Part shown: positions 1 through 9,927 of the stretch, piece by piece | How the letters are laid out: each line of letters starts with the position of its first letter | Numbering within the stretch: position 1 is the first letter of the stretch | Assembly (NCBI GenBank): GCA_049999765.1 | Contig: JBNGIQ010009427.1 | Coordinates: forward strand, 89,272-153,271 | Length of the DNA: 64,000 nt | From: Phaeoceros laevis | Lineage: Eukaryota > Anthocerotophyta > Anthocerotopsida > Notothyladales | Direction of reading: 5' to 3' | The notes under the pieces: generated by a model | Seen by the model: only the letters and a program-made list of their open reading frames with translations | Told to the model about the DNA's origin: nothing | Databases searched by the model: none | Made by a program: the position numbers and the translations under genes

Positions 1-104
1 CCTGCAAAAACGATTCAAGTGTAAACAACGAGCTCTCAGAGGGGACGGACATCAACAAGCCCAAAACACCCTCAAAACTAAGGTAGTTTGGGCTCCAAAA
101 TTAC

Positions 105-2595
105 CTAGCAACTGTTCGCAGATTTCTTAGAGCAGGGGCGTATAGGTCATTGCAGATACATATAACCTATTATCCACAGACGCCCAACGATGACAAAAAT
201 CATGGAACTTGTCAATCAAAACAAGGTCCCACAAAATAGCCACGAATGTTGGCTACAAATCTAGGCAAGGAGAACGTCATGATGATGAACCAGGCATTGT
301 TTCAAATCTTACAGGTCGCAATAGCTTGACCATGTGTCCCCCCTTCCTCTTTGGTCTCCTCTTCAAGTTGGTTTGCTGGACCTCATCTTCCAGAGGCTTT
401 GCGTCAGCCGAGATCTGATACACCACAGGCAGAACAGAATGTCAGGGGGTTTACTTCGTATCACTGCATCAACCACAAGATTCTCATATGTTTGAATTAT
501 TGCATTAACTGCAAGATCCTTAATTTCTGACAGTTGCATGGACATGTGCATAATCCAAAGTTGCTACATCAAAATTTCTCTTACAAGTTTCAAGAGTGCG
601 TCAATAGCACCTCTCCCTTCTGGGCCACCTAATGATCCATCAATCTCATCAATAATCTGCAAAACAGTAGCACACTTGTGAAAGTCTTGCTGGGAAGCTC
701 ATTGGATCCAGTCTAATGAGCTCAAAAAGCTGCACAAATATACCAGGCAGTTTGGTCGCCCATCTCCCATGACACTTCTCATTTCTATAGCATTCATAAT
801 CTTCGTCTGGAGTGTAGCTGCAGTCCTATCATCACTACCATTGACCTGCAACATGCATCAACATGTTCCAGAACGTCATGTAATGATCCAGAACGTCCCC
901 ACTCAACCAATTGATAGAAATGGTCCGACTCAGAGTTCTGGAAGAAGAGCATAGAACCCACCTGGACAGATGAATGACAAGAACTGATCACATCTGATTC
1001 AAACCAACAGCATCTTGATAAGTGAGGCCAAGTGATCTACCTCCACAACATGATAGCCACAGTGCTTTGCCGCTACGTGTGCTAGAGTTGTTTTTCCTAG
1101 GCCAGGGGGTCCACTCAAGAGCAGGACCTACGGAGGACACAAGATCAGTCAGAGGGGCTGTTTTCAATAGGCATCATTGCACTGTTGACCGCAGCAAATG
1201 GAATCTACCTTCTCAGCAGGTCGGTCAGAGGGAACCGTGTCGACCGGCTCGCCATGTGCATGGTCCTTCCGTTCCCAATTTTTGAAATTCTTGTCAAACC
1301 TGCCAGCTCCATATGCACTCGGAGGACGTGACTGACGACCTCTGACCATCTGTTTCTTGTAGGACTGCTGCAGACCTGATTTGTTATTGTGGAAACCAGG
1401 CGGAAGCTTCCTCCCGAAGACACATGGATCCCACTCCTTCAACCATCTAACAACCTTCAAAAGGAGGAGTAAAGTTAGACGCAAGCAGGTTACTTGTCAA
1501 ACATGCCACTGTGTTGCAATTAGCAGGACAGGGTACAAACCAACGCAAAGTCAAGCAACACACTTACCTCCCTGTTGACTCGCTCGTCACTTGAAAGCTC
1601 AGTAAATAGCTTGGGAGCATACTTGTCCACCCAGAGCTCATCTTGGCTTTTTTGTATAGCAGCATCTGTCTCGCCAGAAAGAGGATGGCTTTTGGCTGCA
1701 GTTCTAATCTGACACACCAAATGTAACGGTCACAGGAATGAGGCTGGTAAGTCAGGCTTAGTGCACTGAAGTGGTTCACGACGAGCAATGTGAACATATC
1801 GAGGTTAGTCTAAATGACCTGCTCGACAGTGTCTTCCTCCGCTTGTTCCAATAGAATATCAATTGACGTTGATAAAAGACCAGCTAAAAAGTGATACCAG
1901 GTAGTTCAGCCATGAGAACACGGTGGAACAATGAATGACACCCCCCACATACACAACATACAAGTACAGAAAATTGGAGCTTCTCATGATTGCTCCAACG
2001 TCAGCTGGATGATGCGAACTCTGGAAACACATCAGTGCAACAGGAATACGTTGCAATCATCATCACCTTCGCTTGTTCGCACAATCTTGCACTTCCTCGG
2101 CTCATCCACTCCTGCTGAGGTCTTAGCATAAACTCGACTACCACAAGGCCCTGTTATTGACATACAGGTCCCTTCGATCTCTCCAGCCCTCCGACGAGGA
2201 TAGTTTACTTGATTGACCTCTTCTGCTAGAGACGACCATCGTTTATCTCTTGCTGGCTCTCTCGCTGATTCGGGCGCATAGGCTCCAGGAGGCCTCAATG
2301 GCTTCGCTAACCAATCTGGAAGACTGTTTTCAAGAGACTCTGACGGGCCGGCGGGAGGAACAGGCAAATCATGCTCACGCCTTGGTTCAGCTGCTATCGA
2401 CACAGGTGGCAAGAAATGATCCTCTGGACAACGATCTTCCTCGGAAAATCCTGCAGAGGCAAGCACTTTTCGAGCTGTCACCAGAAGTCCCGGCAAATGT
2501 ATACCAGGCTCTTCCGGAGGCGAAGGGGGACGCGGATTGTTGTCATCTTGCATTGCCTGCCATAACAACTCCTCGTCGTCTATCTCCATCAGCAA
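105..2595 (-). CDS. CTF18: CTF18, alternative clamp-loader large subunit (3' part outside window)
   Basis: Large subunit of the CTF18-RFC complex, which loads/unloads PCNA and supports sister-chromatid cohesion in the nucleus. Nine exons are readable on the minus strand: 2067-2595, 1819-1883, 1568-1708, 1209-1454, 1041-1127, 744-845, 585-656, 313-414, 105-166. All have GT-AG borders and compatible phases. The N-terminal exon is acidic (starts [11 protein letters not shown]). Exon 3 carries the CTF18 hallmark [17 protein letters not shown]. Exon 5 has Walker [13 protein letters not shown], exon 7 Walker B IIDEIDG, and exon 9 [14 protein letters not shown]. The usual VNASDDR reads VNGSDDR in exon 6. 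The reading frame ends in an intron at 104, so the lid and C-terminal domains lie outside. A canonical RFC1 is less likely because the WVDKYAP block is CTF18-type and no BRCT domain is seen. Confidence 0.93.
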
Positions 2596-3440
2596 GTCAA
2601 CTCCAGCGTCGGACTGGTGAGCAGCACGAAAGAGAACTTGCTTGCAAATTTAAACACGGCGGAGGCGGGGAGTTGAGCAAGCACTACATAGACCCTTGTG
2701 GAAGTAAAAACCCTAGAGACCATTTTGTTCTGAACTTAACACCGTCAGCGATGTCCCAGAAATCTGTGCACGAACTGCGGGCATCACAATCCAAAATGAC
2801 GGAGTGCTACAAGCAGGATTCGTCTAATCGCCAGCCAAAATGTCGTCCAGTTGTGCAGCGCTACCTGGGTGTGCTCAGAGACGTTGCCAAATGGGCAAAG
2901 AGCTCCATCTCTGACCGCTGTGACCCGCAGCATCTGTCTGGTCACGGCCCTGGAACCTCTCTCGCCAAACCTGAGTGGGGTGAGCATGATCCGGCGGAGC
3001 ACAGGAATGATTCTTGGTCCTAGCTAGTGAGAATTCTACTGCCAAGGAGGCCTTTCCAGTCTTGGTAGAGATGTTGTTGAATACAGGAGAATGCGGAACG
3101 CGATGTGACAATCCTGTGCTTCGAAGGATCAAGTCGTGGCAGCACGATCAGCTCGACTCGTCCACATTTGCAGGCTGCTTCAATGTCGAAGATTTTGATC
3201 AGATATCAGCATAAGGAGGACGTCCGCCTGCGCCGTCTGTTTGGTTTGACACGTTGTCATCGTGCCTAGCCTGGGCACTATAGCTGACGTGCCAAGGAGG
3301 ACATGACGTCTGGAGCTTACAATTTTGAGAAGGATTGGACCTTTGGAGCTTACAATTTGAGAAGGATTGGACAGCGGCAATCTTGCCGCTGGGGCGTAGG
3401 GTTTGTGGCGAAGGCCTGACGGGGCTGCAGGAATCAGCAC
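2596..3440. promoter_or_regulatory. Divergent intergenic region between CTF18 and the DYW PPR gene
   Basis: This 845-bp stretch separates two genes transcribed away from each other and must hold both promoters and 5' UTRs. A telo-box (AAACCCTA, 2708-2715) lies about 110 bp upstream of the CTF18 start codon. That element is common in plant promoters of replication and translation genes. An imperfect 30-bp direct repeat lies just before the PPR start. No convincing coding exon was seen; long open frames here are antisense to CTF18 exon 1. Confidence 0.55.
3311..3372 (+). repeat. Two-copy direct repeat in PPR gene 5' flank
   Basis: Two near-identical copies (3311-3340 and 3344-3372) begin TGGAGCTTACAATTT and end GAAGGATTGGAC. 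They differ by one T and are separated by 3 bp. They end about 70 bp before the PPR start codon, so they lie in the 5' UTR or core promoter. Confidence 0.85.
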
Positions 3441-6230
3441 ATGAAGAAAGCCGGTGATTCGCTTGTCTCCCACCTGAATCGGAGGATGCCCAATTTTGCC
3501 TACAGCTCTTTCGACGACTGGTGCAGGCAAGTACCTTCCTTGCAGGGGGCAGCAGAGCAACCGGAGTCTTCAACTGGTACTGCGCCACACGTTGAGGAGG
3601 GATGGGAAGGTTTGTTGACCGATGCTTCGCGGTGGTGTGACAGCAGGTCGAATAAGAAACATAAACGTTATCCAGGCATTTTGCGAAGCACAATAAGGGA
3701 GGCATTGTGGCTGGATCGCCAACATGCTTGCGTTGAGGGGAATGCGGATGGGTCAAGGACCGTCTGCAAAGAAGATTCTAGGAAGGTCACAATGGATGTA
3801 GAAACGTGCAGCAGCTTATGCAAGGCAGGACAACTTGGTGATGCCGTAGAAGCGTTGGACCATCTAGTGCGGCAAGGCTTGTCCGTTTCCACTTCTCTCT
3901 TCTATATGTTGCTCAAGAGGTGCACGGCGGAGAAGGATTTGATTCTTGGCAGGGGTGTTCACGATCTCACTGTCATACATGGGTATGGATCAGACACTTT
4001 TTTGGCCAACCACATCATTTGTATGTATGCTTCTTTCGGTAAGTTGGAGGAAGCTAATGAGGTGTTTACCAAGATGACTGTACCAGATATTTACATGTGG
4101 ACTTCCATTATTGTGGCACATGCTCGGCATGGACAACCTAGACAGGCTATAGAATTTTATCAACAGATGCGGCAAAAGTCCACTGTTATTCCAGACAATT
4201 GTATATTTGCGGTGACATTCAAAGCATGTGCTAGTGCAGCGGATTTGGTGTCCGGCAAGGAGGTGCATGCTGATTATCTTAGAAGTGTTGGTGAGCTTAA
4301 AGATGTATTTGCTGGGAGCTGCCTTGTGGATATGTATGCAAAATGTGGGAGCCTAGGGGATGCTCGTAGGGTGTTTGATAGCTTGCCAGTAAGGGATGTG
4401 GTGACATGGAATTCCATGATTGCAGGCTATGCTGAGCATGGGCTTGGTTTTGAAGCCCTCTCTCTGTATGCGAGTATGGTGCAGGATGGCAGTACTCCAG
4501 CAAATAATGTTACATTTGTTTGCCTCCTCAAGGCATGTGCTACTGTTGGAGCTTTGCATCGTGGGAAGCAACTCCATGCAGAGATTCAGAAAAGAGGGTT
4601 AGAAGCTGACGTGGTTGTTGCCAACTGCTTGATAGCTATGTATGCAAAGTGCAGGAGCTTAGTCGATGCTCGTAAAGTCTTCAATCAGTTGCAGACGAGA
4701 GATGTAGTGACTTGGAATTCCATGATTGCAGGATATGTGCAGCATGGACTTGTTCAAGAAGCCTTTGCCCTATATACTAATATGCAGGATGATCGCAAAC
4801 CTTCACCCAATATTGTTACCTTTGTGTGCCTTCTGAAGGCATGTGCCAGCGCTCAAGCTTTGCATGATGGGAGGCAGTTCCATACCCAGATCGTTGAAGG
4901 AGGACTGGAAGCTGATGTGGTTGTTGGTGGCTGCCTGGTTGATATGTATTCTAAATGTGGGAGCTTAGAGGATGCACGCAGAGTTTTTGACAATCTGCCC
5001 AAAAAAAATGTGGTGACGTGGACTGCCATGATAGCTGGCTATGCTGAACATGGTCTCAGCCAAGAAGCCCTTGGACTATATGCAATCATGCAGCAGGAAG
5101 GTCTATTGGTAGCTGACACTGTGACTTTGCTGTGCTTACTGAAAGCTTGTGCCAGCATGGGTGCCTTGCAGCAGGGCAAGCAACTTCACGAGCAGATTCG
5201 GGAGAGAGGATTGGAAGCGGAGGTCGCAGTGTCGAGCTGTCTGGTGGACATGTATGCCAAGTGTGGAAGCATGGAAGATGCTCGCAAGGTGTTTGATAGC
5301 TCACCCACAAAAAACGTGGTGACATGGACTGCTCTCTTGAACGGTTATGCTCAACATAGCCATGGGACAATGGCAATGAACTGTTTTCATGAAATGCAGC
5401 AGCAAGGTGTTGAGCCTGACGAAGCTACTTTTCTCTGTCTCCTTGTGGCATGCAGTCATGAGGGCCTGGTGAATGAGGGCCAGCAGTATTTTAAATCGAT
5501 GGTTGTGGACTATGGCATCATCCCCAATGCCCATCATTATAGTTGCATGATTGATCTTCTGGGGAGAGCAGGCTGCCTAGACCAGGCAGAAGATTTGCTG
5601 AGGTCTATACCATTTGAAAACGGTTTAGTAGGATGGATATGTTTGCTGAGTGCCTGCAAAAGCCACGGTGATGTAGATCGTGGAAGACGATGTTTTGATC
5701 GTCTTATCACATTGGATCCTGAAAACTCTACTGCATATGTCCTCTTAGGCAACATATATGCTAGTGCTGGTAGGTGGAACGATGTACATAGCTTAGAGCA
5801 GTCGAGAATGTTAGCAGGAGCTTGGAAGAAGCCTGGGAAGGCTTGCATCGAAGTGAAAAACAAGGTGCACGAGTTCACAGTTGGAGAGGAAAGGCCTGAC
5901 ATATTGTCACGGTTGAAGAGCATGAGTTCAAGGTTGAAGAATGAAGGTGGGCACGTGCCTCAGACGGAGTTGGTACTGAAAGCAGTTTGTGATAGTGACA
6001 AGGAAGATGCCTTGTGTGGACATGCTGAAAAGCTGGCATTGGCGTATGGTCTTCTGAGTACAGGGGATGGGCAACCTCTGCTGGTTACCAAGAATCTTAG
6101 AATGTGTAATGACTGCCACAGCAGCACCAAAATTATGTCTCGCCTTGAGAAGCGAGAGATCATAGTTCGTGATGCACACCGTGTTCACCGGTTTATGGAC
6201 GGCTGCTGTTCGTGTGGAGATCGTCATTAA
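3441..6230 (+). CDS. PLS-class PPR protein with C-terminal DYW deaminase domain, ending DRH
   Basis: A 929-aa single-exon protein, expected to act in plastid or mitochondrial C-to-U RNA editing. After a ~125-residue N-terminal region there is a long run of P/L/S PPR motifs, with repeated signatures such as YAKCGS, RDVVTWNSMIAGY and LLKACA. E and E+ segments and a DYW domain follow. The cytidine-deaminase-like residues are visible: H861 and E863 in HAEKLA, C889 and C892 in CNDC. A second metal site is plausible at H913/H916 with C923/C925. Oddities: the serine active-site block is HAEKLA rather than HSEKLA, the PG box reads PGKACIEV, and the terminal tripeptide is DRH instead of DYW. No intron is needed. 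The target RNA cannot be inferred without assigning each PPR code. Targeting peptide prediction was not possible. Confidence 0.93.
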   Translation: MKKAGDSLVSHLNRRMPNFAYSSFDDWCRQVPSLQGAAEQPESSTGTAPHVEEGWEGLLTDASRWCDSRSNKKHKRYPGILRSTIREALWLDRQHACVEGNADGSRTVCKEDSRKVTMDVETCSSLCKAGQLGDAVEALDHLVRQGLSVSTSLFYMLLKRCTAEKDLILGRGVHDLTVIHGYGSDTFLANHIICMYASFGKLEEANEVFTKMTVPDIYMWTSIIVAHARHGQPRQAIEFYQQMRQKSTVIPDNCIFAVTFKACASAADLVSGKEVHADYLRSVGELKDVFAGSCLVDMYAKCGSLGDARRVFDSLPVRDVVTWNSMIAGYAEHGLGFEALSLYASMVQDGSTPANNVTFVCLLKACATVGALHRGKQLHAEIQKRGLEADVVVANCLIAMYAKCRSLVDARKVFNQLQTRDVVTWNSMIAGYVQHGLVQEAFALYTNMQDDRKPSPNIVTFVCLLKACASAQALHDGRQFHTQIVEGGLEADVVVGGCLVDMYSKCGSLEDARRVFDNLPKKNVVTWTAMIAGYAEHGLSQEALGLYAIMQQEGLLVADTVTLLCLLKACASMGALQQGKQLHEQIRERGLEAEVAVSSCLVDMYAKCGSMEDARKVFDSSPTKNVVTWTALLNGYAQHSHGTMAMNCFHEMQQQGVEPDEATFLCLLVACSHEGLVNEGQQYFKSMVVDYGIIPNAHHYSCMIDLLGRAGCLDQAEDLLRSIPFENGLVGWICLLSACKSHGDVDRGRRCFDRLITLDPENSTAYVLLGNIYASAGRWNDVHSLEQSRMLAGAWKKPGKACIEVKNKVHEFTVGEERPDILSRLKSMSSRLKNEGGHVPQTELVLKAVCDSDKEDALCGHAEKLALAYGLLSTGDGQPLLVTKNLRMCNDCHSSTKIMSRLEKREIIVRDAHRVHRFMDGCCSCGDRH

Positions 6231-6371
6231 TCACACGCGAAATCCTCGACCTCTTATGAATAGACTCTGGCACTCTGCTCGAACTCTCGACCTCTCGTCT
6301 TGCGTGGCGGCAAGACGGTGAGGTGTAATTCGGTGCATGGCCCCAGGGTGCTAATAAAAGACGCGGAGCTA

Positions 6372-6396
6372 GAGTGTTTGTACCCCAACGGTTAAC
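6372..6396 (+). repeat. Left terminal inverted repeat
   Basis: Matches the reverse complement of 8922-8946 at 23 of 25 positions; the mismatches are at positions 5-6 of the repeat. Confidence 0.85.
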
Positions 6397-6698
6397 TTGT
6401 TCCCCATCGGTTAACCGATTTTTATCATAGAATCACGGCGATTCTAAAGAAACGGGAGCGTTTCTATGGACGAACGAAGCGCCTAGAATCCGATTTTCAT
6501 CTCAATTTCGCGCCCATCTGATTGCGCATGCTTGAATTGAGGGGTGCATGCTCTTAGCGGTTCAATTTCGTTTCCCTAAACCTAGGTCCCACTCGCGGGA
6601 ACCACATTTGCCTCATTTTTTCGCTTTCAGCACACATTGCACTGTGCTTCCAGCTGCGCTCCAGTCTGATTCCGCTTGCCAATTTTGCTTGCCGATCA

Positions 6699-7094
6699 AT
6701 GCCGTCCCGCTTGGAGGCCGTCCAGAACTTGCAGCATTGCACGTGCATTCACTGCTGCCGTGAAATCTACAAGGGCAGGCTGTCCACTTTCCACTGCACC
6801 TATACGTTGAAGAAAAAGCTTGGTCAGGATTTAGCAGTTGCACTTAGGGAATTGCGCAAGAGGTGTGAGTGTTACAGACCTCCTTTGAAGGACAAGCGGA
6901 GGTGTGCCCACCGATTTGATCAAGTGTGGACACCCGACGGTTGGCAGCTCCAGTGCACCTGCAACACCACCTTGCGGGAAATTCCCAAGGTTTGCCAATA
7001 TCAGCCGACCAGCCATGAGGAGGCCACATGCAGGACCAAGGCCGACTGCTGCCTGCAACACTTCAACACTTCGATCAGTGCAAGGTGCACATGA
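6699..7094 (+). CDS. Cysteine-rich open frame inside the TIR element, unidentified
   Basis: A 131-aa open frame that starts at an ATG. It is rich in paired cysteines and histidines (CTCIHCC, CECY, CTCN, CCLQH), suggestive of a metal-binding or disulphide-rich fold, but matches no family I recognise. It precedes and overlaps the transposase remnant in another frame. It occupies the place where a pogo-type DNA-binding/CENP-B domain would be expected, yet shows no helix-turn-helix signature. It could be host sequence captured by the element, an exon of the transposase gene, or a chance frame. Low confidence as a gene. Confidence 0.25.
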   Translation: MPSRLEAVQNLQHCTCIHCCREIYKGRLSTFHCTYTLKKKLGQDLAVALRELRKRCECYRPPLKDKRRCAHRFDQVWTPDGWQLQCTCNTTLREIPKVCQYQPTSHEEATCRTKADCCLQHFNTSISARCT

Positions 7095-8476
7095 GCTTGA
7101 AGGTCGCAAAGCTTGCAACAGACCTGGGCTTTGTCATACTCCTGCTCCCCACACACACAAGCCATGTGATGCAGCCCCTAGATGTTGGGTGCTTCCATAG
7201 TGCCAAGGAGGCCTTCAGGAAGCATGAGCTGGAATACCTTTCTACCTCTGGCAAGACAAAAATAAAAAGGCAGCAACTGGCAAAGATGGGCTCAAGGGGC
7301 GTGGCTTCAGGACTCAGCCCACGCAACATAATTGGAGGCTTCAAAGGGGCAGGCATTTGGCCTCTTGACAAAACGGCCATGGATAAGTACTACAAGGCTA
7401 GCACGGCATACCACCGACCTGCAGAACCTGGAGCACAGCAAGGTGAGGAACCTGGAGCACAGCATGGTGAGGAGCCTGGAGCACAGCATAGTGAGGACCA
7501 TCCTCGAGCAGAGGATTTTGCAGCAGCAGCAGACACGGCAGCTAGATGTGTGGAGGATTTCTTGGAGGAGCAGCAGCACTGGGTGTGGGTGGATGGACAG
7601 GAGAGGAATGACACCATGCAGCACAGTGTGGACGACCAAGAGACCTTCTGGTCCATGCTGCAGGGTGGTGAAGGTCCTGGACTTGACGGCATAGCACAGG
7701 ATGGTGAAGACTCACAGGGTGCAGCTGTGAACCAGGCTCATGTCGAACAGGGAGGATCGATGCACATGGAGCACGATGGAGGGCCTGGCTGCTGGACATG
7801 GATGAAGAGGCAGCCCGCGTGGGTGAAGAGGTTGTTGAACCACCGGCTGTGGCAGCAGAACATGTTGAGAACGAGGCCATGGCAACACATCTTGTAGACA
7901 CCCTGCAGCCTGCATACAGCAGCCAGAGGATGAGCGACATTCTGGCCATACCAACCTTCGGCAACAAATCAAACAAGAGGAAACGGAAGCAAACTCACTT
8001 GGGCCATTCGAAGATCATGACTTCGGCTAGCTGAAAAGGAGGCCGATGAGAGGAGGAAGCAGGAGAAAGTGGCTGCCGTTGCAGAACGGAAAGCTGCAGC
8101 AGCAGCGAAGAAGTTGGCAGCTGCGGCCGCCAAAGATGCGAGGAAACAGGCGGCGATCCAAGCCAAGGCAACTGCCCAGCTCTACGACCTGCAGGGCAGG
8201 CAACTGCGTCTTGTGCTTTGGCCAGCAAAGGGTGAAGAGAATAATCCGGATCGGCTCCACCTCCTCTCCAGACTTCAGCCCCTGCACGCTTGCGACCGTG
8301 ACCCTGCAGTAGGAAAACTGGCCCGGCAGAGGCGGATGCAGGCACGTCGGGATCGCAGGCTCCAGGAGCAGCACTTGCACACAGCGGACAGTGGCACCGC
8401 AGACGAATCTATGGCTGTCCATGACGAAGGCTCTGGCAGGAATCGATCGGAGTTGAACTGGACGCAGGTAAGCTAG
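7028..8476 (+). pseudogene. Decayed pogo/Tigger-like DDE transposase, C-terminal part
   Basis: The frame 7028-7897 carries the C-terminal end of a DDE_1 transposase: a block reading LLPTHTSHVMQPLDVGCF, then LSPRNIIGGFKGAGIWPLDK. Both are diagnostic of pogo/Tigger/Jerky elements. The first catalytic aspartates and the N-terminal DNA-binding domain are absent. A GAQ(H/Q)GEEP tandem repeat follows (about 7425-7495). The coding trail then shifts frame into 7798-8034 and 8069-8476, where it becomes alanine/lysine/arginine-rich and coiled-coil-like (KAAAAAKKLAAAAAKDARK). At least two frame changes and the missing catalytic N-terminus make this a pseudogene. It lies within the TIRs at 6372-8946. Confidence 0.75.
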
Positions 8477-8551
8477 GGCGGGCTTCCATGCGCGTGATTC
8501 ACAGGGGCACGGACGCCGAGTGTAAAAGTGACCGTTACCCGGCCGGTGTCC

Positions 8552-8766
8552 TAACCGCATGCAGGACACTAGCCTCGGCATGGAATCTCGTCGGTAACCG
8601 CATGTAGGGCAATAGGGAGTGACCACGCGTCCTCGAGTAACCGCATGTAGACCGATAGGCAGCTGCTGTAGGTGCAATTTTAACCGCATGTAGACCGCTT
8701 GCAGGATGCGCTGGTCGGATTTTTAACCGCATCTACGACACTACTAACCAGATGTAGAGCAGTTTC
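8552..8766 (+). repeat. 43-bp-period repeat array, right subterminal region of the transposon
   Basis: The core TAACCGCATGTAG (variants GCATGCAG, GCATCTACG) starts at 8552, 8595, 8638, 8681 and 8724, an exact 43-bp spacing each time. A further degenerate core (TAACCAGATGTAG) follows at 8745, about half a period later. DNA between cores is poorly conserved, so the spacing is kept better than the sequence. The position next to the right TIR suggests transposase or host-factor binding sites. Confidence 0.85.
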
Positions 8767-8921
8767 TTTCACGAATATGTTTCATACGTCTACGCACCGT
8801 GTCAACTTGAATTTTGCTATGAAAATGGAGAATTAAGGTGCTTGCCCATGCATACGGAGGCCCTGAAATTTCCATAATTTTCCGAGCTTATAAGAATATT
8901 TTATGAATATAGCACACTAAT

Positions 8922-8946
8922 GTTAACCGTTGGGGTACAAGTACTC
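8922..8946 (-). repeat. Right terminal inverted repeat
   Basis: Inverted partner of 6372-6396; immediately followed by the TA target-site duplicate at 8947-8948. Confidence 0.85.
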
Positions 8947-9031
8947 TAGCTGGCAATCCGACCATCTTCACTCACGATACCATCATGTTTTCCAGCTTTT
9001 AGGGTACCCTTAAAAGCCCGGGGTTTCGAAA

Positions 9032-9131
9032 NNNNNNNNNNNNNNNNNNNNNNNNNNNNNNNNNNNNNNNNNNNNNNNNNNNNNNNNNNNNNNNNNNNNN
9101 NNNNNNNNNNNNNNNNNNNNNNNNNNNNNNN
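9032..9131. other. Assembly gap, 100 N
   Basis: Exactly 100 N, the usual placeholder for a scaffold gap of unknown length. Open frames across it are not real. Confidence 0.98.
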
Positions 9132-9927
9132 CTCAATCTCATCATTCTTGCTTGGATGTTCGCTGAAAAGTCTGATCGCGTCAGGATCTTCCTCCGTTGA
9201 ATGCTGCAGAAGCTAACATGGGCTTGGCATGTTGCACATAGGAGAGTTACCAACGCCTTGGCTCTTTTTCCATGCTAGCAAATGGACTTAGGATGATCTT
9301 TGTAGAGATTCAGTGATGAATGTTTGGAAGAGATTGTTGTCTTCCATGTACTTTGTGCTAATGAGCATTGTGTATAGTGTGAGGAGGAACATCAAAATGG
9401 AGATCGTTTTCTTGCTTGCTTAATATAGTGTCATCCATGATTCATAATTAAATTCACCCTATGCCGAATCACAACCAGAGCAGAGACTCAATCACAATTA
9501 GTAGAGGTTATTGGCAAACTATGAAAGAATTCCTTTGCTGATAATGGAAGCCCCATTTGAGCTGAACTCTCACATTGCGTGCTTGGAGCATATGGGAGAG
9601 TGCCTAGATTTCCAGCACTTGACTGGAAATTCATTAATATGCCTTTTTAGGTGGAGGAATAATAATATTTAAGTAATATGTGATGAAAAACTAGTGACCA
9701 ATGGAATCCATTTTTTTTACAAAAATTTTCATCAAATAGAAAAAGGTCTTAAAAATTATTTAAAAACAACTATAGAGCTCCAGGTGTGAGAGAGAACAAT
9801 CTCTATTCAAATTCCGAAAGTTTGGAATTCAACTTTGTGGTTAAATAAGCTTCTTTTTATAGAACAATTGTATTGAATCTAGTGTTTCAGAACAACTATT
9901 CGAACTTCATTTTGGATAGTTCAAAAC

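Larger units (their letters stand above)
6372..8946. mobile_element. 2.6-kb TIR DNA transposon with TA target duplication
   Basis: The left end (6372-6396) and the inverted right end (8922-8946) share a 25-bp terminal inverted repeat, 23/25 identical, with the core TTGTACCCCAACGGTTAAC. Both ends are bordered by TA (6370-6371, 8947-8948), as for Tc1/mariner-pogo insertions. Just inside the left end is a second TIR-like block, TTCCCCATCGGTTAACC, then two short hairpins (AGAATC/GATTCT and AGAAACG/CGTTTCT, 6430-6470). The right subterminal region holds a 43-bp repeat array. Interior DNA holds a decayed transposase and a cysteine-rich open frame. The well-matched ends suggest fairly recent insertion, but the transposase is broken, so mobility would need a helper copy. 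Confidence 0.8.

Noticed and set aside
2250-3023. 257-codon plus-strand open frame
   Set aside because: It overlaps CTF18 exon 1 on the opposite strand and shows no family pattern; its length comes from the GC-rich antisense frame.
8552-8766. CRISPR-like array
   Set aside because: The repeats are short, degenerate, in a plant transposon and lack uniform repeats with unique spacers; no cas genes are present.
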